DNA of 64,000 bases from Apium graveolens (GCF_009905375.1 NC_133649.1:223841275-223905274), one strand, 5' to 3'; numbered from the stretch's first letter, positions 22,701-33,475 are shown. A program made the numbers and translations. Notes: a model not told the origin generated them from the sequence alone.

Positions 22701-23587
22701 TATGACATGGCTCAAGTTGTTCACAGTCAAGAGATAGTAAGTTCTGATACTTCTAAGAAATAAGTAACCTCTGACATAGCTCAAGTTAACTTCATATCAG
22801 AAGATAAATCAAAACACTCCTACCAGAATTTACTAAAGCAAAACAGACTCAGCCTTTGAAGACTGCTGCAAGTGGTTTTGAAGCAAGAGTGGTTACTGGA
22901 AAGGAAGCAAGAGATAAAACTGGATTGGGAAGTGCTAATGAAAGAAGAATACAAAACACTACCAATGATCCAACTTCCTTGAGTGAACCAGGTATTGGAG
23001 CAACTCCTGAGAGATTGAATCAACTGGAATCTGTACAAATGGTTTACCATACCTAATTGAAAGAACACATCTTGTTGTACTTCATGACAGATGGTAAGGT
23101 TTATCATATAAGGGAAAATGTCATTCCATTGAAGTATTTTGAAGAACTGGAGCATGTACTATTCTTACTTCAAGTGAATGACAAAATAACAGAAAGTGCT
23201 GCAAACTATTTGAAGAATCAGATTCAGAGACATAAAAGGCTTTATTCTGTTAAGTCTGACAGCACATATCTTCCAAAGTACAGAGATCACAAGGGTGATA
23301 TAGTTGAAATGAAGCCCAACACTGCCAAGATTATAACTACCTTTCTGGGTTACAGGGCTGTGGAATTCAATCTTGAGTCTGATAAGGCATATTTGATCAG
23401 ACTGGATCAGGATATAAGAAAAGCTAGAATTAATGATCTCAGGGCTGCAATATTTCAAATTGGTGAAGATACTGCAGAACTTAAAGATGCTAAAAGGAGG
23501 ATGATTGATGAACTCAGATATGCTGAGAGATGTTTGTTGAAGAACTATCTCAGAACAACTCCTGACATCAGAGAGATCAGAAGATGA
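19770..23587 (+). pseudogene. Large 3' accessory (envelope-position) ORF of Copia-A, interrupted
   Basis: One long frame from ATG 19770, broken by TAG 20547-20549, TAA 21639-21641 and TAA 22761-22763. It shifts frame near 22815 (a deletion relative to Copia-2) and continues to 23587 with another TAA at 23054-23056. About 1270 codons in all. Residues 1-260 form a compact domain (RKALHLPEGCTF, KEWSFFFDCITKAF, YFARFCQLIYSFCCADEP). Next comes a Pro/Ser/Thr-rich and KR-rich stretch, then an acidic stretch, a Gln/Lys coiled-coil-like stretch, and a helical C-terminal part (from ~23057). It lies where SIRE elements carry an envelope-like ORF, but I see no signal peptide, transmembrane segment or cleavage site, so envelope function is not supported. 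Copia-2 has a full-length relative at 54676-58503. Confidence 0.75.
20496..20633 (+). repeat. In-frame 69-bp tandem duplication inside the 3' ORF
   Basis: The unit starting GATCTTAAGAAAAGGG at 20496 is repeated at 20565, exactly 69 bp (23 codons) later. The first copy ends in AAATAG where the second has AAACAG, so the first stop in the ORF lies in the extra unit. Copia-2 has a single unit. Confidence 0.9.
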
Positions 23588-23778
23588 AGCCAAGTCAAGA
23601 TCTACAACTACTTAAATTCTGATATGAATACAGACTGAAGTTGTTATCAGAAGTTAAAGACTGGTAAAGCTTTAAAGACTGTCAGTTGTAGTTATCTAGT
23701 CTAATTCTCATGCATTTGTACTTAATGTTTTTGACATCATCAAATATCTGTTAAACTTGTATATTATGCTAATATACA

Positions 23779-23791
23779 AGTTGGGGGAGAT
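23779..23791 (+). other. Polypurine tract of Copia-A
   Basis: AGTTGGGGGAGATT directly before the 3' LTR. It primes plus-strand DNA synthesis. Confidence 0.85.
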
Positions 23792-24387
23792 TGTTAGATA
23801 TATTTGATAATGTCATGGCTAATATGATTTATGTTTAGTTTTCAGATCTTACTTAAACAGGATAAATCAGTACTTACTGGAAGTCAGGACTTAAGGATAT
23901 CAGTACTTATATTATCAGGAGATAATCATCAGAAGATGGATATCAGAACTTAAGTACTGAAGGACGTTCAGATAAGGACATCAGCTGATTAAAGGAAAGA
24001 AGATCGAGACAAACATAAGAAGAGATATGCATGAAGAAGGAATTCTATGAAGAATAGAATACTTGGATGAAAAGATATCTGATTGATATATTTTTAAGGA
24101 AGCAGAATTATATTCCATATCAATTAGCGATTATCTTGTAACTGTGTAGTATATAAACACAGACATAGGGTTTACACTATAAGTGTTATCATATTCGAGA
24201 AGATTATTCATTGTAACCCTAGCAGCTCTCGTGATATTTGTTCATCACTGAGAGGTAACAGTTCCATACTGTAACAGAGTTTATTGTTTCAATAAAGTTT
24301 GTTTTCTGTTACTTGAGTTATTAAAGTTCGATTTGATTATACTATACACTGTATTCACCCCCTCTACAGTGTGTGTGTGACCTAACA
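23792..24387 (+). mobile_element. 3' LTR of Copia-A
   Basis: Same ends as the 5' LTR. Keeps a better TATA box (TATATAAAC, 24150-24158). Followed by target duplication ACGCT (24388-24392). Confidence 0.95.
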
Positions 24388-24392
24388 ACGCT

Positions 24393-24985
24393 AGTGTCCA
24401 GTCTAACTCATTTTCGATTGCCACTAACGACATCCTTTCTCGAAAAGTTTTATGATAACAAAACCGGACAAAATCCTGATTCAGGAGATGAATTTGGGAA
24501 TTGCTCGTCACTTCTGTTTTATAATTAAGGGCTGGTAACGGCCAATGTTTATTCGCTCAACTACTATAAAGAAATAGAAATGTTATAATTAATTAAAAAA
24601 TTTGTCCGAAAAAGTTCTTTTGATATTGATACTTAGAAATCAACTATATACTTGTTGAGTATTTTTGGCTCACTCTTGCTTTCTGAATTCTTATTTCTTT
24701 CAGAAACAAATGAGGATAAAAGTGATTAGCTTTTAATAGACAGCAGAAGTTAGAAAGATCTCCACTGCAAGAGGATGAAGATGTTAGCAAGATAAGACAA
24801 GAGAATTAGTACAATGGTATTTAATCTTGTATTTTAGTTGTTGTGAATTGTAGAAGGTTATATTCTTGTTTCATACCATAACCTGTAAACGATCCGGAAC
24901 TAAGGGGGTCATTTGTATATTATTTTATATTATGTAAAGATTGTTTAGTGACACCAAATCTTGACCCCGGATTTGGGTTGTTACA
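24393..24985 (+). mobile_element. Gypsy-2 shared LTR, right part
   Basis: Continuation of the LTR interrupted at 11013, matching 46210-46807. Ends GGGTTGTTACA. A PBS follows, so this LTR serves as the 5' LTR of the element to its right as well as the 3' LTR of the body to its left. Confidence 0.9.
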
Positions 24986-25376
24986 AGTTGGCATCAGAGC
25001 AACAGGTTATTGGTCCCTGAAATAAGAATAGGTGAGAGTAAGATAGGAGTGATAGACCATATAAGATAGGAAAGACCTAGGCTTACTCATTTTAAGTTTG
25101 AATTGAGTGCGAATTAAGGATTAGTAGATCCGATATGGAATTAGTGAGATAAGATTCTTGAGGAAAGGGTAGGGCGAATATAGCAACACTATAGATATAT
25201 TGGGTTCTCAGATCTTATAGTGCGAATAATGGACAGTTCGACGGAGACTGGGTATGTTACCCTACTTTTAATGTGGTTTTAAAGAAAAATGCGATTGATC
25301 CTTCTGAGACCTTCGTATTAAGGAAAATTAGGTGAGTTTTAGTATGATTAACTTAAAATTAGGTAGTACAAAAACT
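24986..25376 (+). mobile_element. Gypsy-2 PBS and 5' leader
   Basis: The PBS TGGCATCAGAGC at 24989-25000 is one mismatch from the initiator tRNA-Met type. The following 370 bases have no long frame. Interrupted at 25376 by the Athila element. Confidence 0.8.
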
Positions 25377-26865
25377 TGTTAGGGCGGAAACATGCGCTAA
25401 TAATACACGCAAGTATACGCGTTCGCAAGTAATATAGAATACTTTCTAATTCGTTCCCACAGAGACTCAGACTAATTATGTTCAATTAACACTCACTCAC
25501 CAATTTATAATTACTTCTCAATGTCAAGACAATAACACTTAAATTTGATTAACTAATTATTAACTACAATTAACTCCGAGAATTAAACACTTAATTGACA
25601 CTTGAATTAACAATATTAAAACACACATGAGATCACAACTTCATTACTGCTTCCTTCAATAGTCATTGTCATTACCCTTAGCATGCAACAGTGATGATAT
25701 TAATCGCACAACACGAAACTGATAAAAGCCAACTTTCATTGTACTAATACCATTCTACCAAGCATCCACAATTAAGATAGACGTTGAATAGGCATCAATT
25801 ATGTTGAGACCCTATATGTCTACAGAATTTGACAACATAAAGATTTAAGCACAAGTTATTCATTTTGATTACACAGGGCAAGTAAAACGGTTAGAGTTAC
25901 CCACTAATCATGCATACACATAAATGAACCTATGCTAGCATGGCAAGTTCTAAACCTCAAGATCCACCGTCGCTTCACAAGAGATTAACACCTTATCTTA
26001 TATGTTCGCGACGCACATAAGAGGAATAAGCACAACCAATACTAGATATCATAAAATCATCACACACTAAGGTATTAAACAACTAACTAAAGAATTTCAT
26101 AGTAAATCCGTTACGACCCCATGATCACGATTAGCCTATGATAGAACTCATCGTCATCATGGGTTCATATGAAAACATGATAATAACACACGAGAATAAT
26201 TAAAACTACTTATATTAAACCAGAGTACATCACAAGAGTAAATAGGTTGAAAGTAAAGAAAACTAGCATCCAACGTTACAACGAAATAAAGAATCACAAG
26301 AAAATATGCTTCCTCTTCGTTGTGATGTGCTAAAACGGTCTTCTTCCTTATCTCCTCGCTCCTCGATTAATACTATGATCCAACACTAAGTGAAACGTCT
26401 CTGAAAACTACTTATATTGGAGTCCCATAAAACCCAGCTAACTCAGAAGTTGGAAGCTTAACAGAATCAGGTGTCTAAAATAATTATTTTAAAATTCCGT
26501 CCCTGAGCGGCCGCTCAGCATTCCTGAACGGGCGCTCAGCTTCCTGAGCAGTCGCTCAGCAGAGCTGAGCGGGCGCTCAGCTTCCTGAGTAGTCGCTCAG
26601 CAGAGCTGAGCGGGCGCTCAGACCCCTTCTGGAATATGCTCTGTTTTTGCTCCCGTTTCTTGCTGCATTCTGCTCCTATCTTCCCACGCGCAATGCCAAA
26701 CACATGCCAAGGCTTATTCTTGATGAAATCTCTCCAGAAATGAAATTAATACCCTGAAATGCACAAATACTAGAAAAACGCATCAAATACATAAAATACT
26801 TGATTCCAAGACATCAATTCAAGCCATTATAAGACGTTCTAAGTGGTATAAAATGCCACTTATCA
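25377..26865 (-). mobile_element. 3' LTR of the Athila element
   Basis: 1489 bp. Holds six copies of a 16-bp palindrome at 26503-26621. The TATA region near 26409-26420 is altered (TTATATTGG on the plus strand) compared with the other LTR (TTATATAGG). About 40 bp longer than the 5' LTR, largely because of the extra palindrome pair. Confidence 0.93.
26503..26621. repeat. Array of six CTGAGCGGNCGCTCAG-type palindromes (3' LTR)
   Basis: GC-rich 16-mers with core GAGCG-NN-CGCTC separated by CATTC, CTTC or CAGAG spacers. The flank ACCCCTTCTGGAA is shared with the other arrays. The 5' LTR has four units, so this LTR seems to have gained a pair. Confidence 0.9.
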
Positions 26866-26880
26866 CACCCCCAAACTTAA
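26866..26880 (-). other. Polypurine tract of the Athila element
   Basis: Minus strand TTAAGTTTGGGGGTG directly against the 3' LTR. A near-identical tract recurs at 28000-28012. Confidence 0.8.
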
Positions 26881-28046
26881 ATCGATGCTTGTCCTCAAGC
26901 GTCACAGACTCAAAAACAAAACAAAAACATGCATGAATGCAATCTATATGAAATGCAGTGATCCCCCTTACTACGACCAAACCAACCAACTTACGACATC
27001 TCAACAAATGCAATTAGGCGAATAAAGATCAATCAAATCATGCAAACTAACATACAGCCGGAAACGTGGTGTGTGCGGATGCTTAACAGATATGCTTCGA
27101 AACTAGATCAATTATCATAACTCGACTATCCTCAAGGTAATCACATGATTATACGAAGAATAAAATTCTAGGCCCAAAATGACTTATAACACTTCTAGAT
27201 TACTGGAGCTTATTACGAAATCATGCTTTTTATTTAACACAACACACAAATGCTTATTTGACCGTGCAATGAGTGAGGTCCACAAAAGACTTATACAATG
27301 GCATCCATGTAGCGAGCGTTAGGTTAGCGGATCCCAGACTATAAAATCCTTAGGTCACTAGGCACAAAGTCCCCTAAGAACTTAATAACTCGAATACCAA
27401 AGAGCCCACTCGTGATCAATTATGCATTAACTCTCTATTTTTTTTCTTTTCTTCTCTTTTTTTTTATTTTATATTTTTTTCAATATTTTTTCAAATTTCT
27501 GAGCAAGTGCGTTTCGCTCCATCTTGCTAAACCCTAGACTACTCGCATAGAAATACGAGCCGGCTACTAGCCATTTGACGCCTAGCCACAATTAGCAATG
27601 AATTCTAATTTTTACTCCAATTTTTCTTTTCATGCCTTTTATCACTAAGAACCTATTATAAATTCTAAGCATAATCAATAGATTAACCTTAAAAACCATC
27701 AAACCATAACAACAATCTAGTCCTTAAGCATTCTCTAAGAGTTAGTGAAATTACAAGTGTTTCTAGCATGCACGTCAATCTACAAAACTCAACATCATTT
27801 TAACGCTATCACTACACTCGCATCAACATCACAAATGAGTTGGTAAAGCAATGCAAAAGGGATCATGGTATATGCATGACATGATAAATAAAGCTATAAA
27901 ATAAAAAAAACTATATGGCAAAAATATGCAATTATATGAACTAAATTATCATGAATATGCAACTATATGACACACACACAAAATATTCCTTAACTACCAC
28001 CCCCAAACTTAATTCTTCACTGTCCCCAGTGAAGGTAGTAGAAAGG
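26881..28046 (-). other. Athila 3' non-coding region with a second polypurine tract
   Basis: No credible ORF. On the minus strand it contains a second GGGGG tract (28000-28012, TTAAGTTTGGGGG) preceded by a small hairpin (CACTG-TCCC-CAGTG type, about 28018-28033). It also has a long purine run, seen as T/C-rich sequence on the plus strand at about 27430-27495. The terminal tract at 26866 is likewise preceded by a hairpin (GCTTG-TCCT-CAAGC, 26886-26899). Confidence 0.6.
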
Positions 28047-29141
28047 TGTTAGTGTATACTGAAAATATTTATTTGAAGTATGTACATTTATTTCTGGCCA
28101 GTTTATTTGAGAATCATTTGAATGTTTACATGTTGTCTAATATTATATATTGTGAACAATCTAGTATCAAATGGGATACAGAATATTAGATTGTTAAATA
28201 CGGTTATATAATATAATAAGGTTCACAGCACAGGTGGTGTTGGACAATCCACTGGTATGGCTGTAGTATTATTTAGATTAGTTTATATTGACTAATAAAT
28301 AATACTAGTATACTTTGTGTATATTGAACAGGATCAAATTTAGAATTGTTCCCTTAATACTGATTAAAAAGGAGAACTAAGATTCTATGTTATTATTAAT
28401 GCTTAGGTTCTTAATCCGGAAATAGTAATTGACACGTGTATATTATTTACATGCTTTGATTTATATATGAAATAATTCTTTTGAATTATATCATTATATT
28501 TTGGGTGATGGAATTATATACATGGTGGATATTATTTATTGAAGAAATCCATGTCCTGATAATATTCGGGTTAATGATGTCCCCTTGAAAGCTCAAAAAG
28601 ATTTAATTATGTGAAACCCTGCAGGTGGAATTTATTCTGGCATAATTAAATAAAGGTTGAGTGGATGATCAAGGATAAAATATATTAATTAAATAAATTA
28701 TCAGTAATTTATTTAATTAATGGACATATGATATTTTAAACATGGGGAATTTAATAAGCAAATAATATTGGAACCGAATTAATTAAATTACGGTATTAGG
28801 AAAGGTAGTGCAAATATTAATTCTTTAGTGGATTGAATTAATATTTAATTACATTGGGCTAGGCTCAAGATGTAATTAGAAGGCCCAACCTAATTATCCA
28901 TGGTCCCTATTGTAGCCTATATATATTCTTATTCTCTTCTTGCTTGGAATTGTGTGAAAACATATTGTAGCCACCAAGGAGCAAGAAGAGAGGATAACTT
29001 GAGAAGACGGAGGCCACACTTCGCTCAAGGGAATTTGGGAATACAATAGAATAGCGTGGAATCAACCATTAACAAGGTAATCCTCTTTTCGTAATCTTTA
29101 TCGTAAAACGTAGTAACACCCTAAGTCTGTGGTTCCCAACA
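28047..29141 (+). mobile_element. Solo LTR (probable Copia) nested in Athila
   Basis: 1095 bp starting TGTTAGTGTATACTG and ending GTGGTTCCCAACA, flanked by the perfect 5-bp duplication AAAGG (28042-28046 and 29142-29146). No PBS, coding sequence or polypurine tract inside, so the element body was lost by LTR-LTR recombination. A TATA-like CTATATATATTC near 28917-28929 supports plus orientation. Not related by eye to the other LTRs in the window. Confidence 0.9.
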
Positions 29142-29190
29142 AAAGGAACACAGGGTATACCCACTCGGAAAGATCATCATCATCATCACC

Positions 29191-30335
29191 CTAAGAGGGT
29201 GGAGTATCAGAAGGCGGATATGCAGAGTCCTCACCAAAAACTGGCCACTGGATGTCAGCTCCAAGGCCTCTAAAAGCAGTCCCAAGCGCAAGGGTGAGCT
29301 CCTGAGCAAACCTGATCTGTGTCTCGTACATAGCATCCATCCTCCTCGACAACCTCCTATACTGGGCATCAGCCATCCCAGCACCCTCCTGAGCTCTAGA
29401 AGAGCCTGCCTCGTCACGCCCTGGTCTCGCCATAGTAGCACCGCGTGCTGGATGCCCTCTTGGAAGATGATAACCCAACCCATGCTCCTCAGGCTCTCCA
29501 CCAGTCCACTCCTGCATCACATTCAGAGTCCTGGAGTCAATAGGAGCGGCCGACAGCTGCAACTGCTCATGAGACGGCCACTGAACTCCCACTGCTCGGC
29601 AAAGCTTTGTAACCATGGATGCATAAGGGATGTTCATGTGGTTAGCTCCCCTAAAAAACTTCAGAATTCCTTGGTAGATGAACTCACCAAGGTCCACATA
29701 GTACTCCTCATTCAAAATAACCCATAATAACTGTGCTCGCTTAACTGTAACCTCATGTGCATGTGATGTAGGCAGAATATTAGCGCAAATAAAGGCATTC
29801 CATGCACGGGCATAACTATTCATCGCAATCACCGGAAAATGGCGATACTCATTAGTCCCAGTCTTGAAAGTCCAAACCGTGCCCGGCCTACAGAGAATAG
29901 CACAAATCAAATCCAAGTCAAAATCTTCAGCAGTCTTCTCGTTCCAATTCTCCTCCGTGGGCTTCCTCTATTACTGCCCAATCACACGGCGAATTGCCTC
30001 AGGGTGATAATCCACCATCATCCCCCGCACAACAGAAAACCCATTCTTTTCAGCCTTCACATTCGTATAGAACTCGCGAACAACGCTCATCGGAACTGCC
30101 TCCGGTGACTCACAAAAACAATCCAACCATTCTCAGCAATCATTGGCAACAACTCACCATCCCTCCCCGATGGTAAGAATCCCCTCTCCATCAAAATCGG
30201 CTTACCCAGAACCCTAGTATACTCCTCCTCAGCAGCCCTATCAAACAAACGAGGCCTCGCAGCAGTACCCCTCGAAGAGTCAGCAGTAGGAACAGTGCTG
30301 CTGCTATCAATAGTCCTGGATCTCTTGGGTGCCAT
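29191..30335 (-). pseudogene. Athila accessory ORF after pol (plant transposon protein type), one frameshift
   Basis: Starts at ATG 30333-30335 (MAPKRSRT), shifts frame near 30110, has two adjacent stops near 29970, and ends at 29191. About 380 codons. The N-terminal ~30 residues are Ser/Thr-rich. The next ~220 residues look like the 'putative plant transposon protein' domain often found in Athila-related ORFs (RVLGKPILMERGFLPSG, SYARAWNAFICANILPTSH, RAQLLWVILNEEYYVDLGEF). The C-terminus is a charged, probably coiled-coil segment. It occupies the envelope position, but no membrane segment is visible. It lies behind its own TATA-like box and a copy of the LTR palindrome array. Confidence 0.75.
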
Positions 30336-30428
30336 CGAATCTGAGAAAAAGTGTTTAAGATTAGTGTTTTTGAATATGGGAGAGAGTTTAAGGTTTGAAA
30401 GTGTATGGGGGAGTATATGGAATAGTTG

Positions 30429-30444
30429 TATGTATATATAGGGT
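30429..30444 (-). promoter_or_regulatory. Internal TATA box before the Athila accessory ORF
   Basis: Minus strand CCCTATATATACATAC, about 95-110 bases upstream of the ATG at 30335 and about 160 bases downstream of the palindrome array at 30603-30660. The leader between is free of other ATGs in the part I read and is pyrimidine/adenine-rich. Confidence 0.55.
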
Positions 30445-30602
30445 AGAGATTAGGGTAAAATTTGATTAGGAGTGGGTTTGAGGGTGAAAAATGTGGGTAA
30501 TGGGAAGATAATTCGTGGGTAGTGGGGCTGTGTTTCGATTTTTTATTTTTCAGAATTTTTTGGATTTTTATAAGGCTTAAAAAAAATTCTGCCAGTCGGG
30601 CC

Positions 30603-30660
30603 CTAAGCGGTCGCTCAGCAAAGCTGAGCGGTCACTCAGCAGAGCTGAGCGGGCGCTCAA
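30603..30660. repeat. Internal array of three LTR-type palindromes
   Basis: Three copies of the CTGAGCGGNCGCTCAG-type palindrome with the same CAGAG spacers and the same CTTCTGGAA flank as in the LTRs. It lies between the end of pol and the accessory ORF. Confidence 0.9.
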
Positions 30661-30817
30661 GGGTCTTCTGGAAAAATAAATTTATTTCCCTCTTTTTCTG
30701 ATTTTTTATTGTTTTGGATAGGTTACTAACTTCTAAGGGTTCCTGTAACAACAAATCATGGGTTGCCTCCCAAGAAGCGCTTCTTTTTCGTCATTAGCTT
30801 GACGTAGCGTACCTTAA

Positions 30818-31850
30818 TCAAGTTGACAATAAAACGGCACTAACCACTTCCCGGTTTGTCATGTCCCCATAGTAATGCTTCAAATGCTGACCATTAACCC
30901 TGAATGCTTGGTCCGGATCATTCTCAAAAATCTCCACCGCTCCATGTGGAAACACAGTTTTGACAATAAAAGGTCCAGACCACCTTGATTTCAACTTTCT
31001 AGGAAAAAGTCAGAGACGAGAGTTGAATAAAAGAATTTGCTGCCCCGGCACAAATGACTTAGGATATAGCTTCCTATCGTGCCACCTTTTAACTTTTTCC
31101 TTGTACATTTTGTTGTTCTCGTACGCTTGGGGTCGAAATTCATCAAGTTCATTTAGCTGAAGCATTCGCTTCTTTCCAGCTGCATTTAGATCCAGGTTCA
31201 ACTTCTTTAATGCCCAATAGGCCTTATGCTCAAGCTCCGCAGGTAAATGACATCCCTTACCATACATAAGTTGAAACGGGGACATCCCAAGTGGAGTCTT
31301 ATATGCTGTTCTGTAAGCCCAAACAGCTTCATCAAGCTTTAAAGACCAATCCTTCCTTGACGGACAAACAACCTTCTCTAAAATGCGCTTGATCTCTCTA
31401 TTAGACACTTCTGCTTGACCATTCGTTTGCGGATGATAGGCAGTAGCAACACGATGATTCACATTGTAGTGCTGCATCATAGAAGTGAACTTACGGTTGC
31501 AGAAATGCGACCCTTCATCACTTATGATAACTCGTGGCAATCATAAACCTTGTGAAAATCTGCTTATGAAGAAAATTCAACACTACCTTTGCATCATTCG
31601 TCGGCAGAGCTTTGACTTCTACCCATTTTGAGACATAATCAACTGCCAGCAAGATGTACTGATTATTGCAGGACGAGACAAATAGTCCCATGAAATTGAT
31701 TCCCCAAACATCAAAGACCTCGACTTCAAGCATCACATTTAACGGCATCTCATCCTTCCTCGTAAGATTTCCCACTCTTTGGAAATGATCACACCTTAGA
31801 ATGAACAGATGAGCATCCTTAAACAAAGTAGGGCAGAAAAAACCTACTTA
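30818..31850 (-). pseudogene. Athila integrase
   Basis: Minus-strand integrase in two frames. The zinc domain begins upstream ([18 protein letters not shown], near 31850-31900) and continues with RCDHFQRVGN, where the last zinc Cys is replaced by Phe. The core has WGINFMG, with Asn where the first catalytic Asp is expected, then [10 protein letters not shown] (Asp) and [12 protein letters not shown] (Glu). A one-base shift near 31540 and an in-frame stop at about 31010-31012 break it. The C-terminal domain (RWSGPFIVKTVFPHGAVEI) runs to the stop at 30818-30820. Inactive as read. Confidence 0.88.
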
Positions 31851-32562
31851 CAGAATACGAGCTGCCATCTTCTCACCACCATAATGTCCACCATAAACTG
31901 TGGAGTGGCAGTCTCGTAATATCCCCTCCGTCTCACAGAATGGGATACATCTCCTGATGATCTGGTCAGCTCCCTGTCTAAACAAATACGGTTCATCCCA
32001 CATATACCACTTCACCTCATGCAGAAACTTCTTCTTTTGAGCTGTATTCATATTAGGAGGCACTATATTGCTGACAAGATAATTCACAATATCGGTGAAC
32101 CATAGCTCTTCCTCCTGAACTGCGAACAACTGCTCATCCGGAAAAGATTCGTTGATCAATGTCTTATCATGTGTATTAGACTCGGGATTCTCCAATCTAG
32201 AGAGATGGTCAGCTACTTGATTCTCAGTACCTTTTCGATCCTTGTTCTCTAACTCAAATTCCTGTAGCAAGAGCACCCAACGAATGAGTCTAGACTTTGA
32301 ATCCTTCTTGGAGACCAAATAGCGGATGGCCGTATGATCAGTGAAAACTGTCACCTTTGTCCCAAGCTAATAGTATCGAAATTTTTCGAAACCAAAGACT
32401 ATAGCCAAGAGCTCCTTCTCAGTAGTGGTGTAGTTCATTTGAGCTCCATTCAAAGTCTTGCTAGCATAGTAGACCACATAAAAGAGATTATTCTTGCGCT
32501 GCCCAAGAACTGTGCCCACCGCATAATCACTCGCATCACACATCATCTCAAAAGGCTCTGTC
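31848..32562 (-). pseudogene. Athila RNase H and linker
   Basis: Ty3/Gypsy RNase H with the catalytic pattern MCDASDYAVG (Asp), TTEKELLAIVFGFEKFRYY (Glu) and [10 protein letters not shown] (Asp). It ends in [15 protein letters not shown] and a connector to the integrase zinc domain. An in-frame stop lies near 32368-32370, and another separates it from RT at 32571-32573 (TAG where Trp is expected). Part of the pol polyprotein. Confidence 0.88.
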
Positions 32563-33410
32563 TAATCAGGTGCTGTTATAACAGGTGCAGTTATCAAACT
32601 CTTCTTAAGAGTCTCGAAAGCCGTCAAGCATTCATCATCAAATTTGAAGGGCACATCCTTCTCGAGCAAGTTGCACAACGGCTTAGATATCTTCGAAACG
32701 TCCTTGATGAAACGCCGATAAAAACCCGCATGACCAAGAAAACTACGGATTCCTTTCAGAGAAATAGGTGGTGGAAGATTTTCAATGACTCCCACCTTGG
32801 CTTTGTCCACCTCAAGACCCTTGCTAGAGACCTTATGCCCAAGAATAATGTCTTGACGCACCATAAAGTGACATTTTTCCCAATTGAGCACCAAATTAGT
32901 TTCCACACACCTTTTGAGCACCGCACGAAGATTATTCAAACATTCATCATACGAATGTCCAAAGACGGAGAAGTCATCCATGAACACCTCGACATTATTT
33001 CCAATCATATCAGAGAATATAGCCATCATACATCTCTGAAAAGTGGCCGGTACGCCACATAAACCAAACAAAACTTTGTGAAAAGCAAACGTGCCAAATG
33101 GACAAGTGAAGGTAGTCTTTTCTTGATCCTCTGGTGCAATACATATCTGATTATACCCCGAATAACCATCCAGAAGACAATAATACTCATGACCGGCCAA
33201 CCTGTCAAGCATCTAATCAATAAATGGAAGAGGGAAGTGATCCTTCCTTGTGGCCTTGTTCAACTTTCTGTAGTCCATGCATACCCTCCATTCTGTGACT
33301 GTTCGAGTAGGGATGAGCTCATTCTTCTCATTTGCTACCACAGTAATACCTCCTTTTTTAGGTACACATTGCACGGGGCTCACCTAAGAACTGTTAGAAA
33401 TAGGATAAAT
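32562..33410 (-). pseudogene. Athila reverse transcriptase
   Basis: Gypsy RT. It starts around VSPVQCVPKKGG and WRVCMDYRKLNKATRKDHFPLPF (33410-33215), then a TAG at 33213-33215 (Gln expected), then LLDGYSGYNQI, CPFGTFAF, LCGVPATFQRCM and the catalytic FMDD motif (VFMDDFSVFG) near residue 77 after that stop. RT connection: GIRSFLGHAGFYRRFIKDV. The frame differs from upstream gag-protease by a one-base shift near 33430. Copies element RNA into DNA. Confidence 0.9.
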
Positions 33411-33475
33411 GATCATGCACCCAGCCACTTCAGAATTTCTTTCTTCACCATTTCTTTCATGATAGGATTAAGTCT

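Larger units (their letters stand above)
11014..24387 (+). mobile_element. Copia-A, complete SIRE/Maximus-like Copia retrotransposon with accessory ORFs
   Basis: 13.4 kb Ty1/Copia element. It has two ~595 bp LTRs (11014-11607, 23792-24387) differing at about a dozen places by eye, so roughly 2 percent. It also has a tRNA-Met type PBS, a gag-protease-integrase-RT-RNase H order typical of Copia, a polypurine tract, and a 5-bp target duplication ACGCT (11009-11013 and 24388-24392). The empty site survives in the other Gypsy-2 LTR near 46205-46215. Between RNase H and the 3' LTR lie 6.4 kb of extra sequence holding one small and one very large ORF. The SIRE/Maximus-like assignment is inferred from the additional 3' ORF and the PPT context. 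All long frames carry stops, so it is not autonomous as read. Confidence 0.95.

Noticed and set aside
19770..23587. Envelope glycoprotein interpretation of the large Copia 3' ORF
   Set aside because: Position fits SIRE envelope-like ORFs, but no signal peptide, transmembrane segment or cleavage motif is visible; the protein is mostly soluble-looking domain, charged linker and coiled coil.
26503..26621. Palindrome array as a CRISPR or recombination site
   Set aside because: Units are contiguous palindromes with 4-5 base spacers, in a plant retrotransposon LTR; no unique spacers and no associated genes.
32334..33062. 242-codon plus-strand ORF opposite Athila RT
   Set aside because: Exact antisense shadow of the RT/RNase H coding strand, which has clear catalytic motifs.
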